Shown piece by piece: positions 55,406 to 64,000 of a DNA stretch of 64,000 nt. The position numbers and the translations under genes are program-made. The notes beneath the pieces are model-generated. The model saw nothing but the letters and a program-made list of their open reading frames with translations, ran no database searches and was not told where the DNA came from. Location of the stretch: the NCBI GenBank assembly GCA_913064725.1, contig CAJYAI010000003.1:1-64000 (forward strand), given 5' to 3'. Position 1 is the stretch's first letter. The number at the start of each line of letters is the position of its first letter. Source of the stretch: an uncultured Alteromonadaceae bacterium (GTDB lineage Bacteria; Pseudomonadota; Gammaproteobacteria; Pseudomonadales; Halieaceae).

Positions 55406-55759
55406 ATGAGTAAGCGCGAGATAAAGCCTCAGGTAAAACAGGATCCTCTGTATCAATTTCTGCGGCACGAGGATGTTGATAGCTTCAACAAGAACCGAGA
55501 AACAATGGACGACTCGCAGCTGTCCGGTGGTGACTATCGTGGCCGCGACTTACGAAAGATGAATGCGCGCGGCTTGGACTTTTCAAGTGCCTATTTTAGA
55601 AACTGTGACCTATCAGGAATCGATTTCAGGGAAACGAATCTCGAGGGGGCAAGTCTGTTGGACGCTAAGGTCTCCGGTGTGTATTTCCCTGACGAACTGA
55701 GCCCTGAAGAAATTCGTTTATCACTCGATCATGGCACCCGACTCCGGTACCACAAGTAG
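55406..55759 (+). CDS. pentapeptide-repeat protein
   Basis: 117 aa. The centre is a short pentapeptide-repeat helix (GGDYR GRDLR KMNAR GLDFS SAYFR NCDLS GIDFR ETNLE GASLL). The C-terminus (FPDELSPEEIRLSLDHGTR) is non-repeat. Such proteins are usually small cytosolic scaffolds; no specific partner can be given. It lies 23 bases after the kinase gene and ends next to dsbD. Confidence 0.88.
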   Translation: MSKREIKPQVKQDPLYQFLRHEDVDSFNKNRETMDDSQLSGGDYRGRDLRKMNARGLDFSSAYFRNCDLSGIDFRETNLEGASLLDAKVSGVYFPDELSPEEIRLSLDHGTRLRYHK

Positions 55760-55768
55760 GTGACACTA

Positions 55769-57505
55769 ATGCCCCGAAGGGTTGCGACAATCGTGCGGCG
55801 GTGTTTCATCGTTCTGGCACTGCTAATGCCACTGATTTCCCAGGGTCAGAACGCACTTTCGGCATATACGCAGCAGCAGACCGAGTTTTTACCGGTTGAT
55901 GCGGCTTATCAGCTCACAGTCGTAGCGGATGGCGACCGCCAGCTGTTGATGCAATGGGTCATCGCACCGGAGTACTACCTCTATCGGCATGCGTTCAAGG
56001 CCACCGTCGAGGGCGGTGAGGGCCTCATTGAAACCGACCTCATAATCCCTGACGGTCTGGCGAAAACGGACGAATTCTTTGGCGACGTTGAAGTGTATTA
56101 CGGGTCGATCGACGCCACACTCAACATCGCGGCAGCGACAGAGCTCGCGCAACTCACCGTAACCTATCAGGGGTGTGCTGACGCAGGTCTTTGCTACCCA
56201 CCAGAGACCAAGTCATTTCTGTGGCATATGGCCTCAGGTGAAGTCAAACCAGGTAAGCTCGAGCTGGCGCAGCCGAATAAAAAATCCAGTGCTGACATTC
56301 CTGACGATGACGAACTAGGCCTGTTGGCAGCTATGCTATTTGCCTTTTTAGGCGGCATTATCCTGAACATAATGCCCTGCGTATTTCCTATTTTGTCGCT
56401 GAAAGCGCTTAGCTTCACCCATGGCAGCGCAGATCAGCATCGGCGCGCAAGCCTGGTCTACGCGGCAGGCGTAATCGCCAGCTTTTTGGCGCTTGCCAGC
56501 CTCTTAATCGCTATTCAACAAACAGGCCGGCTCATAGGCTGGGGATTCCAGCTGCAAAACACTGGCTTCGTCATCGGGCTCGCCTACCTCTTTGCCATCA
56601 TGGGGCTGAGTCTAAACGGATTGATCCACTTCGGTACGTCCATGATGAATGTGGGGCAGTCGTTAACCGAGCAGGACGGTGACGCTGGCAACTTCTTTAC
56701 CGGGGTCCTTGCCGTCGTTGTGGCCAGCCCGTGCACAGCGCCTTTCATGGGCACTGCGCTCGGGTATGCGCTCACCCAGCCCATCGCGGTAGCGCTGCTG
56801 GTTTTCGCCGCGCTGGGTGCGGGAATGGCGCTACCTATGGTGATTCTTAGCCACAGCAGCGCGGCTGTCCGAGCACTGCCCAAACCGGGCCCATGGATGG
56901 ATACGGCTAAAAATCTGCTCGCCTTCCCGCTGTACCTCACCGCCGTATGGCTACTGTGGGTAGCCGGCAGTCAGCAGGGTGTCAATACCATGGCATTCGC
57001 GCTAACAGGTTTGGTGCTGCTGGCACTAGCAGCTTATCTTTACGGTGAAGGTTGGCTACGAAAACTTTCTAGTGCGCTACTGGTTGCAGTCGCGCTCTTT
57101 CTGGCAGTCCCCGGTGGGGATGACGCCGGTAATAAAAATGCTCCCGGGGCGCTCAGCAACGGTCAAATCGCCTGGTCCAGCGATGTACTGAGCCAACACA
57201 TTGAACGCGGCGATCCCATCTTTGTCGATGTGACAGCCGACTGGTGTATCACCTGCCTTGCAAATGAAGCAGCCGTGCTGTTCCGGCCAGAGATCGAGCA
57301 GGCTTTTGTAGACGCCGACATTCCCTACATGATTGCGGACTGGACGGACTACGATGAAGACATTGGCGTATTTGTAAAGTCGCATGGGCGCAGTGGTATA
57401 CCCCTGTACGTTATGTACCCTCGCGGGCTGGGCAGCAAACCCGTCATCCTGCCGCAGCTGCTGACCCAAGATATTGTCCTCAGCGCCATTGAAAAAGCGC
57501 GCTGA
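55769..57505 (+). CDS. dsbD: thiol:disulfide interchange protein DsbD
   Basis: Moves electrons from cytoplasmic thioredoxin to the periplasm for DsbC/DsbG and c-type cytochrome maturation. 578 aa from ATG 55769 (AGGTG upstream; GTG 55760 also in frame). Signal peptide VLALLMPLISQGQ, N-terminal domain with the Cys pair in YQGCADAGLCYPPETK, a membrane domain with NIMPCVFPILSLKALSF and VVASPCTAPFMGTALGY, and a C-terminal thioredoxin domain with DWCITCLANE (WCxxC). All six redox cysteines are present. Confidence 0.96.
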   Translation: MPRRVATIVRRCFIVLALLMPLISQGQNALSAYTQQQTEFLPVDAAYQLTVVADGDRQLLMQWVIAPEYYLYRHAFKATVEGGEGLIETDLIIPDGLAKTDEFFGDVEVYYGSIDATLNIAAATELAQLTVTYQGCADAGLCYPPETKSFLWHMASGEVKPGKLELAQPNKKSSADIPDDDELGLLAAMLFAFLGGIILNIMPCVFPILSLKALSFTHGSADQHRRASLVYAAGVIASFLALASLLIAIQQTGRLIGWGFQLQNTGFVIGLAYLFAIMGLSLNGLIHFGTSMMNVGQSLTEQDGDAGNFFTGVLAVVVASPCTAPFMGTALGYALTQPIAVALLVFAALGAGMALPMVILSHSSAAVRALPKPGPWMDTAKNLLAFPLYLTAVWLLWVAGSQQGVNTMAFALTGLVLLALAAYLYGEGWLRKLSSALLVAVALFLAVPGGDDAGNKNAPGALSNGQIAWSSDVLSQHIERGDPIFVDVTADWCITCLANEAAVLFRPEIEQAFVDADIPYMIADWTDYDEDIGVFVKSHGRSGIPLYVMYPRGLGSKPVILPQLLTQDIVLSAIEKAR

Positions 57506-57525
57506 AACCCCATCTAGTTAGCTCA

Positions 57526-58023
57526 GTGAAACCAAATTATGGGAGTGCCATCGGAGTGTTGAAGCAACTGGTTATGAGCGCGTTTCAGCTGCAGGTAATA
57601 GCGGTGGTTTGCCTATCGAGTGCAAGTGTTGTGGCTGAGACGCTAACAGTATCTGACGCCTGGGCACGCGCTACCCCACCGGGAAAACGGATGACAGCCG
57701 CTTATGCGACGCTTCAAAACAGTGGGCGTCAGCCGCTAGTCATTATTGGTGCCGCGTCGAGTATAGCTGGAGCCACCTCGATACACGAAACCCGCATCGA
57801 CCGTGATCGCGCAACAATGAGTCCCGTAAAGCGACTAACGATCGAGGCCGGTGAGCGTGTAACACTGCAACCCGGTGGCCTTCACATCATGCTAATGCAT
57901 CTAAAAGAAGGACTGAGCGAGGGCCAAAACATCGACATCTGTCTCGAGCTGGAGAACAATGACAGTTACTGCAGTGCGTTTGCTGTGGCAAGAAATGGTA
58001 TCGCGTCGCATCATCAACACTAA
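57526..58023 (+). CDS. periplasmic copper chaperone PCuAC family protein
   Basis: 165 aa from GTG 57526; ATG 57574 (MSAFQLQVIAVVCL) is an alternative that shortens the signal peptide n-region. Mature start ETLTVSDAWARATPPGKRM is a family hallmark. Copper ligands are in IHETRIDRDRATMSPV (H...M) and GGLHIMLMHL (HxM), and the tail ends ASHHQH. PCuAC proteins deliver Cu(I) to the CuA site of cytochrome oxidase. It follows dsbD, which fits the oxidase/cytochrome assembly context. Confidence 0.92.
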   Translation: MKPNYGSAIGVLKQLVMSAFQLQVIAVVCLSSASVVAETLTVSDAWARATPPGKRMTAAYATLQNSGRQPLVIIGAASSIAGATSIHETRIDRDRATMSPVKRLTIEAGERVTLQPGGLHIMLMHLKEGLSEGQNIDICLELENNDSYCSAFAVARNGIASHHQH

Positions 58024-58056
58024 GCTCAGGCCCACCGCGAAAGGAGCGGGAAGACA

Positions 58057-59124
58057 ATGACATTTAGGGAGCGTTTTTCTGAAGTATTAACGCGGGTTCG
58101 CAGCCTCGTCCCTGGCTCGAATTCCCTCGACATTCTGCAAAGTAAAGGCGGAAGACGCGCCGTTGTCGCGACCCTATCAGCCTATTCTCTTCTAACACTG
58201 GGACTCGGTTTTTACTGGAGCATGTCACCAGATGCATTCGATGTAACGGAAAATCGCGCGCATTACCTTGAATCGACTGATAAGTCCGTAACTGGTGCTG
58301 CAACGACGGCGGCATTGCTCGAAGTAACTCGCTTGCTTCTCGAAAAGCCCGGTGGCTACATCAGCAATGACATTACACCCCCTGGCGCCTTCATGGACAA
58401 TATGCCGAGCTGGGAATACGGTGTGCTCATTCAGTCTCGCGACCTAGCTCGAGCGTTGCGCGAGGTCCTGAGTCGATCGCAATCGCAGTCGCAAGAAGAT
58501 GTCGATCTCACGCTCGCAGAGCCAAGAATCAATTTCCAGAACTCGAGTTGGGCGCTACCGGCCACGGAGTCAGAATACGGCGATGCGCGCAGATATCTGA
58601 AGGCCTATCTCAATAGACTGCCGAAGCAAGGTGAGGAGTCAGCGCAGTTTTATGCCCGAGCCGACAACCTCAGCTTTTGGCTGGGTATGGTGGAAAAGCG
58701 ACTAGGCAGTTTGTCGCAGCGACTATCAGCCAGCGTTGGGCAACGGCGAATCAATACGGATCTCGCAGGTGACAGTGCCGCGACGCAATCCACACTAGAA
58801 ACGGATGAGTTCTTGGTGAAAACGCCCTGGGACAAAATCGACAATGTGTACTACGAGTCTCGCGGTGCGGCCTATGCGCTGATTCATTTTCTAAAGGCGG
58901 CAGAGGTCGACTTTGCCGACGTGCTCGAAAAGAAAAACGCCACCGTCAGTCTTAGACAAATTATTAGAGAGCTCGAAGCCACTCAGCAAACCGTCTGGAG
59001 TCCCGTGATTCTTAACGGCTCAGGTTTTGGTATCTGGGCAAATCACTCGTTAGTGATGGCAAGTTATCTATCACGCGCCAATGCGGCGTTAATTGACCTT
59101 CGCGAACTTCTCGTACAAGGCTAG
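58057..59124 (+). CDS. DUF2333 family membrane protein
   Basis: 355 aa, function unknown. One TM helix near residues 30-50 (VVATLSAYSLLTLGLGFYW), then a mostly helical periplasmic domain (TAALLEVTRLLLEKPGGYIS; DLARALREVLSRSQSQSQ; YDARRYL region, YFKAYLNRL-like YLKAYLNRL). AAYALIHFLKAAEVDF and GSGFGIWANHSLVMASYLSR near the C-terminus match DUF2333 proteins of Pseudomonas. Start ATG 58057 follows AAAGGAGCGGG. Convergent 4-base overlap with prmA. Confidence 0.88.
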   Translation: MTFRERFSEVLTRVRSLVPGSNSLDILQSKGGRRAVVATLSAYSLLTLGLGFYWSMSPDAFDVTENRAHYLESTDKSVTGAATTAALLEVTRLLLEKPGGYISNDITPPGAFMDNMPSWEYGVLIQSRDLARALREVLSRSQSQSQEDVDLTLAEPRINFQNSSWALPATESEYGDARRYLKAYLNRLPKQGEESAQFYARADNLSFWLGMVEKRLGSLSQRLSASVGQRRINTDLAGDSAATQSTLETDEFLVKTPWDKIDNVYYESRGAAYALIHFLKAAEVDFADVLEKKNATVSLRQIIRELEATQQTVWSPVILNGSGFGIWANHSLVMASYLSRANAALIDLRELLVQG

Positions 59125-60020
59125 TGAGGTTTTTGGCCGACCAACAGAATCCAGCCGTCTCGCGAATTACTAGTCCGTAATCCCACCTCACGATAGCGCT
59201 CAATCAACTGAGGCGCCTGCGCTTCTAGAACTCCGGTCAGCAACAAGCGACCACCTGGTAAGGTTAGACCGATCAAGCGGTCGGCGAGTTCAATTAACGG
59301 ACCGGCAAGGATGTTTGCAACTGTTATGTCCGCGCTGGCGCACCGATCAGCTAACTGGTCATCGTCGGGTAAGACCACCTCAAACCTGTCGGCGCCAATC
59401 GCGTTGCGCTGCGCATTGTCACGACTTGCGGTGATCGCCTGGGGGTCGTTATCGACCCCCAAAGCACTGCTCGCGCCAAGCTTCAGTGCTGCAATCGCTA
59501 AAATGCCAGATCCACACCCAAAGTCGATAATGCGTTCACCACCCTCAATCATCTCGTCGAGGGCGCCAAGACACATAGCAGTGGTTGCATGAGTGCCGGT
59601 TCCGAAAGCAAGTCCGGGATCTAGCATCACATTGACCGCGGCTTTATCTACGGGCGGTATCCAGCTAGGACAAATCCATAGCCGAGGACCCATCTGAAGC
59701 GGTGCGAAATCGTCCATACAGACTCGCTCCCAGTCGCGATCATCAAAGGCCGAGATCGCACTTTTAGAATCGGGGGCGAGCAAGGGCTGAGGCAGTGCAG
59801 CTTTTATTGGAGCCAGATCAACATCACCCGCAAACAGCGCTGTAACCTGCACATTTTGCCACATAGGGGTCTCGCCCGGACCGGGCTCGAGCAACGGCTC
59901 GTCGGCATTGTCCTCGAGTGAGACAGCCAGCGCCCCCCGCTCAAAGAGCCATTCTTCTAAAGGTTCGACCAGCTGGGCATGTGTTTCGACAACCCATTCT
60001 TGCCAGTCGCTCAAGCTCAA
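59121..60020 (-). CDS. prmA: ribosomal protein L11 methyltransferase PrmA
   Basis: SAM-dependent methyltransferase that trimethylates L11. 299 aa. N-terminal substrate domain ([20 protein letters not shown]), then the methyltransferase with [36 protein letters not shown] (SAM motif I) and the [10 protein letters not shown] motif IV. The start is TTG 60020, overlapping the accC stop (TTGA). Last gene of aroQ-accB-accC-prmA. Confidence 0.95.
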   Translation of the reverse strand: MSLSDWQEWVVETHAQLVEPLEEWLFERGALAVSLEDNADEPLLEPGPGETPMWQNVQVTALFAGDVDLAPIKAALPQPLLAPDSKSAISAFDDRDWERVCMDDFAPLQMGPRLWICPSWIPPVDKAAVNVMLDPGLAFGTGTHATTAMCLGALDEMIEGGERIIDFGCGSGILAIAALKLGASSALGVDNDPQAITASRDNAQRNAIGADRFEVVLPDDDQLADRCASADITVANILAGPLIELADRLIGLTLPGGRLLLTGVLEAQAPQLIERYREVGLRTSNSRDGWILLVGQKPH

Positions 60021-61363
60021 TGCTCGTGTTCCAGCTTACTCTCTAAGTAGTGGATACTGACCCCACCCGCCACAAAAGAGGAGTCGACAACCAACTCACG
60101 GTGTAAGGCTGCATTGGTTCGGATGCCGTCGACAACAAGCTCATCTAGGGCCTGACGCATTTTTTTCAAAGCAATGTCGCGTGAATCACCGTGCGTGATT
60201 AATTTGCCGATCAAACTGTCGTAATGGGGAGGTACCGCGTAGCCGCTGTAAATATGCGAATCGACTCGAACCCCATGACCGCCGGGCGCATGGAACGTTT
60301 TAATGGTGCCCGGTGAAGGCATGAATGTGCGAGGGTCTTCCGCGTTGATACGACATTCAATCGCATGGCCATTAAAGGTGATGTCACTTTGTTTGACTGA
60401 AAGGGGATGACCTCCAGCAATTAATAACTGCTCTTTAACGATATCGATCCCCGTGATCATCTCGGTAACCGGGTGCTCAACCTGAACGCGTGTATTCATC
60501 TCGATAAAGAAGAAGCGCCCGTCCTCATAAAGAAACTCAAATGTGCCTGCGCCCGTGTAGCCAATGTCAATGCAGGCCTGCACACAGGCAGCACCCACCT
60601 CGTCGCGCAGTTCCTGCGGAATCCCAGGCGCCGGGGCTTCTTCAATGACCTTTTGATGTCGGCGCTGAAGCGAGCAATCGCGATCACCCAGGTGAACTGC
60701 ATTGCCCTGGCCATCGGCCAATATCTGAATCTCAACGTGACGCGGTCGCTGTAAAAACTTCTCCATATAAACAACGGGAGACCCGAAAGCCGCTGCGGCT
60801 TCAGACTGAGTCACCTCAATCGACGAAAGTAGCACCTCCTCGTTATGTACAACGCGCATGCCACGGCCACCGCCGCCGGCTGCCGCCTTAACAATGACCG
60901 GGTAGCCGATATCGCGAGCGATGCGCAATACTTCATCGGGATTATCGGGCAACGCGCCGTCGGAACCGGGCACCGTAGGTACGCCTGACTTTCGCATTTG
61001 GTACTTTGCAGAGACTTTGTCACCCATTAATCGAATAGTCTCAGACCGGGGTCCAATGAACTTAAAACCGCTGCGCTCCACCTGCTCTGCAAAATCGGCG
61101 TTTTCTGACAAGAAGCCGTAGCCAGGATGGATGCCATCAGCACCGGTGACTTCAGCCGCAGTTAAAATAGCGTGGGCTTGCAGATAGCTTTGGGTGGATT
61201 GCGCAGGTCCAATACAGACTGCCTCATCGGCGAGTCGGACGTGCTTTAGCGTGCTGTCGGCAGTCGAGTGGACGGCGACAGTCGGAATATCCAATTCACG
61301 ACAGGCACGCAAGATTCGCAGCGCAATCTCACCGCGGTTCGCAATGAGTACCTTTTTTAACAT
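60017..61363 (-). CDS. accC: acetyl-CoA carboxylase, biotin carboxylase subunit
   Basis: ATP-grasp enzyme carboxylating the biotin of AccB, first committed step of fatty-acid synthesis. 448 aa. [19 protein letters not shown] at the N-terminus, [18 protein letters not shown], the glycine-rich ATP loop [32 protein letters not shown] and [18 protein letters not shown]. 31 bases after accB; ends overlapping prmA. Confidence 0.98.
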   Translation of the reverse strand: MLKKVLIANRGEIALRILRACRELDIPTVAVHSTADSTLKHVRLADEAVCIGPAQSTQSYLQAHAILTAAEVTGADGIHPGYGFLSENADFAEQVERSGFKFIGPRSETIRLMGDKVSAKYQMRKSGVPTVPGSDGALPDNPDEVLRIARDIGYPVIVKAAAGGGGRGMRVVHNEEVLLSSIEVTQSEAAAAFGSPVVYMEKFLQRPRHVEIQILADGQGNAVHLGDRDCSLQRRHQKVIEEAPAPGIPQELRDEVGAACVQACIDIGYTGAGTFEFLYEDGRFFFIEMNTRVQVEHPVTEMITGIDIVKEQLLIAGGHPLSVKQSDITFNGHAIECRINAEDPRTFMPSPGTIKTFHAPGGHGVRVDSHIYSGYAVPPHYDSLIGKLITHGDSRDIALKKMRQALDELVVDGIRTNAALHRELVVDSSFVAGGVSIHYLESKLEHEH

Positions 61364-61394
61364 GGGCGTTAGTCCTTAAGCGAGGTGTGTGCGC

Positions 61395-61847
61395 TTATTC
61401 AACAGTGATCAAGGGCTGGTCAAACTCGACGGGCTCACCATTTTGCGCGTGAATCGCGGTGACGGTACCCGCACGATCCGTTTCAATCTGGTTCATCATT
61501 TTCATCGCCTCGACGATGCAGAGTACGTCACCGACGCGAACGGTCTGACCGACTTCAACAAATACCGCTGCTTCAGGACTTGGTGATCGGTAAAACGTTC
61601 CCACCATAGGCGACTTAACCGCATTGGCGGAACTGGGCGCAGCAGGTTCGGGCGCTGCGGCGACCGGTGCGGCTGGCGCTATCGGTGTTGGCATAGCTGG
61701 CGCTACTGCAACAGGCGGTGCCATGGCCACGGGTGCGCCCGTATTTCGACTGATCCTCACCGACTCTTCGCCCTCTTTGATCTCTATTTCATCAACGCTG
61801 GAGGCTTCTAATAGCTCAATTAATTTTTTTACTTTTCGAATATCCAT
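61395..61847 (-). CDS. accB: acetyl-CoA carboxylase biotin carboxyl carrier protein
   Basis: 150 aa. N-terminal [19 protein letters not shown], an Ala/Pro-rich hinge around residues 37-75, and the biotinyl domain with [16 protein letters not shown] and the biotinylation site [10 protein letters not shown]. The ATG 61847 lies 35 bases past the last unit of the aroQ repeat array, which forms the accB leader on the minus strand. Confidence 0.97.
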   Translation of the reverse strand: MDIRKVKKLIELLEASSVDEIEIKEGEESVRISRNTGAPVAMAPPVAVAPAMPTPIAPAAPVAAAPEPAAPSSANAVKSPMVGTFYRSPSPEAAVFVEVGQTVRVGDVLCIVEAMKMMNQIETDRAGTVTAIHAQNGEPVEFDQPLITVE

Positions 61848-61882
61848 AAGGTTACCTTTCTGATCTCTTGTTGTTACTTATC

Positions 61883-61993
61883 TCAGTGATTTCGGTTCAA
61901 TAATCAGTGTTTTCGGTTCAATCAATGTCGGTTCAATAATCAGTGGTTGTGGTTCAATCAATTGCGTTTCAATAATCAATGGCGGTTCAATAA
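61883..61993 (-). repeat. tandem repeat of the aroQ 3' end including its stop codon (six units)
   Basis: On the minus strand the last codons of aroQ, TTATTGAACCGCCATTGA (61976-61993), are followed by five further copies: 61958-61975, 61940-61957, 61922-61939, 61904-61921 (18 bp each) and 61883-61903 (21 bp). Each ends in TGA in the aroQ frame. Unit 1 is coding and contains the real stop; units 2-6 fill the aroQ-accB spacer. Unit length is kept at a multiple of three although five units are untranslated. Confidence 0.93.
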
Positions 61994-62407
61994 AAAGTGC
62001 AGTGCATGGTCATAGCCGACGCTTCCGAGCCCCGAGATAACACCAATCGCCAAATCGGAGAAAAAGCTGTGGTGCCTAAAGGGTTCACGCGCATAGACGT
62101 TGGAGAGATGGACCTCTACAAATGGAATCGCAACACCCGCAAGCGCATCACGAAGCGACACACTCGTATGCGTTAGACCTGCCGGATTAATAATAATCGC
62201 CTGCGTTTCCGCTCTCGCTGCATGGACTTTATCAATCAGCGCCGCTTCTGAATTACTCTGGAAACTCTCCAGTGACCGCCCAGCGGTAGTCGCAATCGCA
62301 GCCAGTCGCGTATCGATCGACACCAAATCTTCGCTGCCGTACACATCGGGCTCTCGCGTTCCCAACAAATTCAAGTTCGGGCCGTGTAATACTAAAATGT
62401 CAGCCAT
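61976..62407 (-). CDS. aroQ: 3-dehydroquinate dehydratase, type II
   Basis: Third step of the shikimate pathway. ATG 62407 gives 143 aa ([20 protein letters not shown]), the normal type II length; the frame runs to 62458 without support. Motifs: [12 protein letters not shown], the active-site Tyr in [25 protein letters not shown] and [19 protein letters not shown] with the catalytic His. The C-terminus HFLLNRH is the unit amplified in the downstream array. Confidence 0.95.
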   Translation of the reverse strand: MADILVLHGPNLNLLGTREPDVYGSEDLVSIDTRLAAIATTAGRSLESFQSNSEAALIDKVHAARAETQAIIINPAGLTHTSVSLRDALAGVAIPFVEVHLSNVYAREPFRHHSFFSDLAIGVISGLGSVGYDHALHFLLNRH

Positions 62408-62548
62408 CAGTTGCCGCTCGAACAAATAAAACTGTTCGAAGTCTCTATCAGCACTCAAGTGCTGTCTACTGATTTCGCAAAAAGCCAGTCATTGTGTGCT
62501 TTTTTAACGAAGATAGGCTCTTTTTAAGGTCTTTAAAGTGTCTTCCTG

Positions 62549-62567
62549 GAGCTTCTTATACAAGCTC
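62549..62567. repeat. inverted repeat GAGCTT-N7-AAGCTC between aroQ and dusB
   Basis: Six-base arms around CTTATAC in the 248-base divergent aroQ/dusB region. It could form a small hairpin or an operator; the rest of the region shows T-rich runs (62497-62526) but no clear promoter pair or RNA gene. Confidence 0.3.
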
Positions 62568-62655
62568 AATCCGCGATACGTCTGGAGGATTTGGCGTGCC
62601 ATGCCAAAACTACCAAAACACGAGGCTTCAACACTGGGGACGGCTTCTTTAAACT

Positions 62656-63705
62656 ATGCCACTCACACTCGTTAGCGCGTTCCACATGCAGCTTGGCTCA
62701 TTTTCTAAGGTGACACCGGTTTTTCTGGCGCCCATGGCAGGCGTCACAGACTTACCCATGCGCCAACTTGCCATTCGCTGCGGCGCCGACATAGCCGTAG
62801 GAGAAATGCTAAGTGCCGATGCATCACTTGCCGGCTCTCGAAAGTCTCAATCACGCACTCAGCACAGTAGGGATGCTGGATTACGGGTGGTGCAACTTGT
62901 TGGCAATGACCCAGTCACCTTAGCCAATGCAGCCCGCTATAACGCCAACTGCGGTGCCGAAGTCATTGACATCAACATGGGCTGCCCAGCTAAAAAGGTC
63001 TGTAAAAAAGCGGCAGGCTCTGCACTGCTAGCTGACCCTGCGCTGGTCCAAACCATATTAAAGGCAGTGACCCATGCTGTGTCCGTGCCGGTTACACTAA
63101 AAATACGAACGGGACTCTCAAGCGACTGTCGCAATGGTGTAGAGATTGCGGAGATTGCCCAGCGAGCCGGTGTCGCTATGCTCACTGTTCACGGACGAAC
63201 GCGAGCAGATAAGTTCAGTGGAGCGGTTGAATACGACACGATTCGGAACATCGTGTCAGCAGTGGATATCCCAGTCATTGCCAATGGCGATATTACATCC
63301 GCCGTGAAAGCCCGGCAGGTGCTGGACTTTACAAAGGCCGCAGGTGTTATGGTCGGTAGAGCAGCTCAGGGAAGACTGTGGCTACCCGGCGCTATAGCTA
63401 GGGCGCTGCAAGGTGGCGACTATCGGGTGCCGGATATAGCTGATCGCTTCGCAATTATGCGGGAGCATCTCCAATCTTTGCATGGTTTTCATGGCGAAAC
63501 TATGGGACATAAAATTGCGCGGAAGCACGCGGGGTGGTTCTTTGAGACAGAACTCGGTGAGCAATATGCTCGCTTCAAGCGCGAATTCAATGCGCTATCC
63601 TGTCAAGATGCTCAGACTCACTTCATCGAGACAAAACAAGCTGAAATCGTGGACTTAATGCTGCGCTCAGAACGCAACACCCAGTGGGGGACGCTAGCGG
63701 CATGA
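62656..63705 (+). CDS. dusB: tRNA-dihydrouridine synthase DusB
   Basis: FMN enzyme reducing uridine in the tRNA D-loop. FLAPMAGVTDLPMRQLAIR starts the TIM barrel; the catalytic Cys lies in INMGCPAKKVCKKAAGSALL; KIRTGLSSDCRNG, VHGRTRADKFSG and GVMVGRAAQGRLW follow. The start is either ATG 62656 (349 aa) or ATG 62686 (MQLGSFSKVTPVFLAPM), which is closer to the usual N-terminus; neither has a strong RBS. It overlaps fis by ATGA, the classic dusB-fis pair. Confidence 0.95.
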   Translation: MPLTLVSAFHMQLGSFSKVTPVFLAPMAGVTDLPMRQLAIRCGADIAVGEMLSADASLAGSRKSQSRTQHSRDAGLRVVQLVGNDPVTLANAARYNANCGAEVIDINMGCPAKKVCKKAAGSALLADPALVQTILKAVTHAVSVPVTLKIRTGLSSDCRNGVEIAEIAQRAGVAMLTVHGRTRADKFSGAVEYDTIRNIVSAVDIPVIANGDITSAVKARQVLDFTKAAGVMVGRAAQGRLWLPGAIARALQGGDYRVPDIADRFAIMREHLQSLHGFHGETMGHKIARKHAGWFFETELGEQYARFKREFNALSCQDAQTHFIETKQAEIVDLMLRSERNTQWGTLAA

Positions 63706-63944
63706 GTGACAACACACAGGGTGCTCTCAAAGTCGCAGCTGAGGACGCTATTCGTCAGTTCATCGCGATTTTAGATGGCGAAGATACGACCGATTTTTAT
63801 GAACTCGTGCTCGCGGAAGTCGAAGAGCCCCTTCTACGCGTAGTCATGGAGTACACAGGCAATAACCAGAGTCGTGCTGCTGCCATGCTGGGGCTGAACC
63901 GAGGCACACTCAGAAAAAAACTACGTCAATATAAACTTCTTTAA
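63702..63944 (+). CDS. fis: DNA-binding protein Fis
   Basis: Nucleoid protein bending DNA and activating rRNA and other growth-linked promoters. From ATG 63702 it has 80 aa, shorter at the N-terminus than E. coli Fis (98). The C-terminal helix-turn-helix NNQSRAAAMLGLNRGTLRKK ends LRQYKLL as in the family. ATGA overlap with dusB shows translational coupling. Confidence 0.95.
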   Translation: MSDNTQGALKVAAEDAIRQFIAILDGEDTTDFYELVLAEVEEPLLRVVMEYTGNNQSRAAAMLGLNRGTLRKKLRQYKLL

Positions 63945-63959
63945 CAAAAAGGTATCCCC

Positions 63960-64000
63960 ATGAGCGAGGCGAGAATCGCCCCAATACAACGCGCGTTAAT
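63960..64000 (+). CDS. purH: start of PurH (AICAR transformylase / IMP cyclohydrolase), cut by window edge
   Basis: ATG 63960, preceded by AAAAAGGT, opens MSEARIAPIQRALI, which matches the PurH N-terminus just before the SVSDK motif. dusB-fis-purH is the conserved order in this group. Only the first 13 codons are present, so the call rests on that match and the context. Confidence 0.8.
   Translation, partial: MSEARIAPIQRAL

Noticed and set aside
61883-61993. CRISPR-like array
   Set aside because: Units are contiguous with no unique spacers, and the first unit is coding; no cas genes nearby.

Overview
The window is a dense, almost fully coding chromosomal segment from a gammaproteobacterium. 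Gene content and order point to a marine Halieaceae/Cellvibrionales-type relative of Pseudomonas (an inference). Supporting blocks are queG-tsaE-amiB-mutL-miaA, tyrS/mepM-like/anmK/erpA/bactofilin/DUF6776/argC/hemJ, and aroQ-accB-accC-prmA beside dusB-fis-purH. MutL carries an endonuclease-type motif and HemB lacks the cysteine metal site, as in Pseudomonas. No rRNA, tRNA, insertion sequence, prophage or CRISPR array was seen.

Layout. 1-9678: housekeeping genes for tRNA modification (miaA, tsaE, queG), mismatch repair (mutL), cell-wall cleavage (amiB), RNA turnover (orn) and ribosome maturation (rsgA), plus an exported protein of unknown function and a PIN-PhoH ATPase. 10046-18101: rnb, asnS, cinA, pdxH, ggt and a thioesterase. 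18238-33022: one tightly coupled run of 13 plus-strand genes, most joined by ATGA, TAATG or GTGA overlaps, which I do not recognise as any named system. 33188-43060: lipid and accessory metabolism (acetoacetyl-CoA synthetase, a glutathione-transferase remnant, an amidohydrolase, an Old Yellow Enzyme family protein, a metallo-beta-lactamase-fold hydrolase, a dicarboxylate symporter, pirin), then nagZ and sixA. 43544-55382: tyrS, wall recycling, Fe-S, arginine and heme genes (hemJ, hemL, hemB), a Nudix hydrolase and a PfkB kinase. 55406-64000: dsbD, a PCuAC copper chaperone, prmA, accBC, aroQ, dusB, fis and the first codons of purH.

The region most worth attention is 18238-33022. It encodes an ExbB/TolQ/MotA-type proton-channel subunit, two von Willebrand A (vWA) proteins whose single N-terminal membrane helix looks like the TolR/ExbD helix with its proton-carrying aspartate, and a periplasmic protein ending in a TonB C-terminal domain. 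It also encodes two inner-membrane proteins sharing an AATFEP cytoplasmic motif (one TPR-like, one with PEGA repeats and a SUMF1/FGE-type domain lacking the catalytic cysteines), a possible actin/Hsp70-fold protein, and five lipoproteins, one of them an M48 protease. None of the lipoproteins has Asp at +2, so all are predicted to reach the outer membrane. My reading, which is inference, is a trans-envelope machine driven by the proton motive force and using vWA domains as periplasmic effectors.

Short tandem repeats are also notable: (GATGCC)11 inside the first gene of that run, a 14-bp triplication that makes a chain of tiny overlapping ORFs, seven 15-bp units at 43293-43397, (GAGACA)4 before hemB, and an 18-bp array that repeats the 3' end of aroQ including its stop codon.
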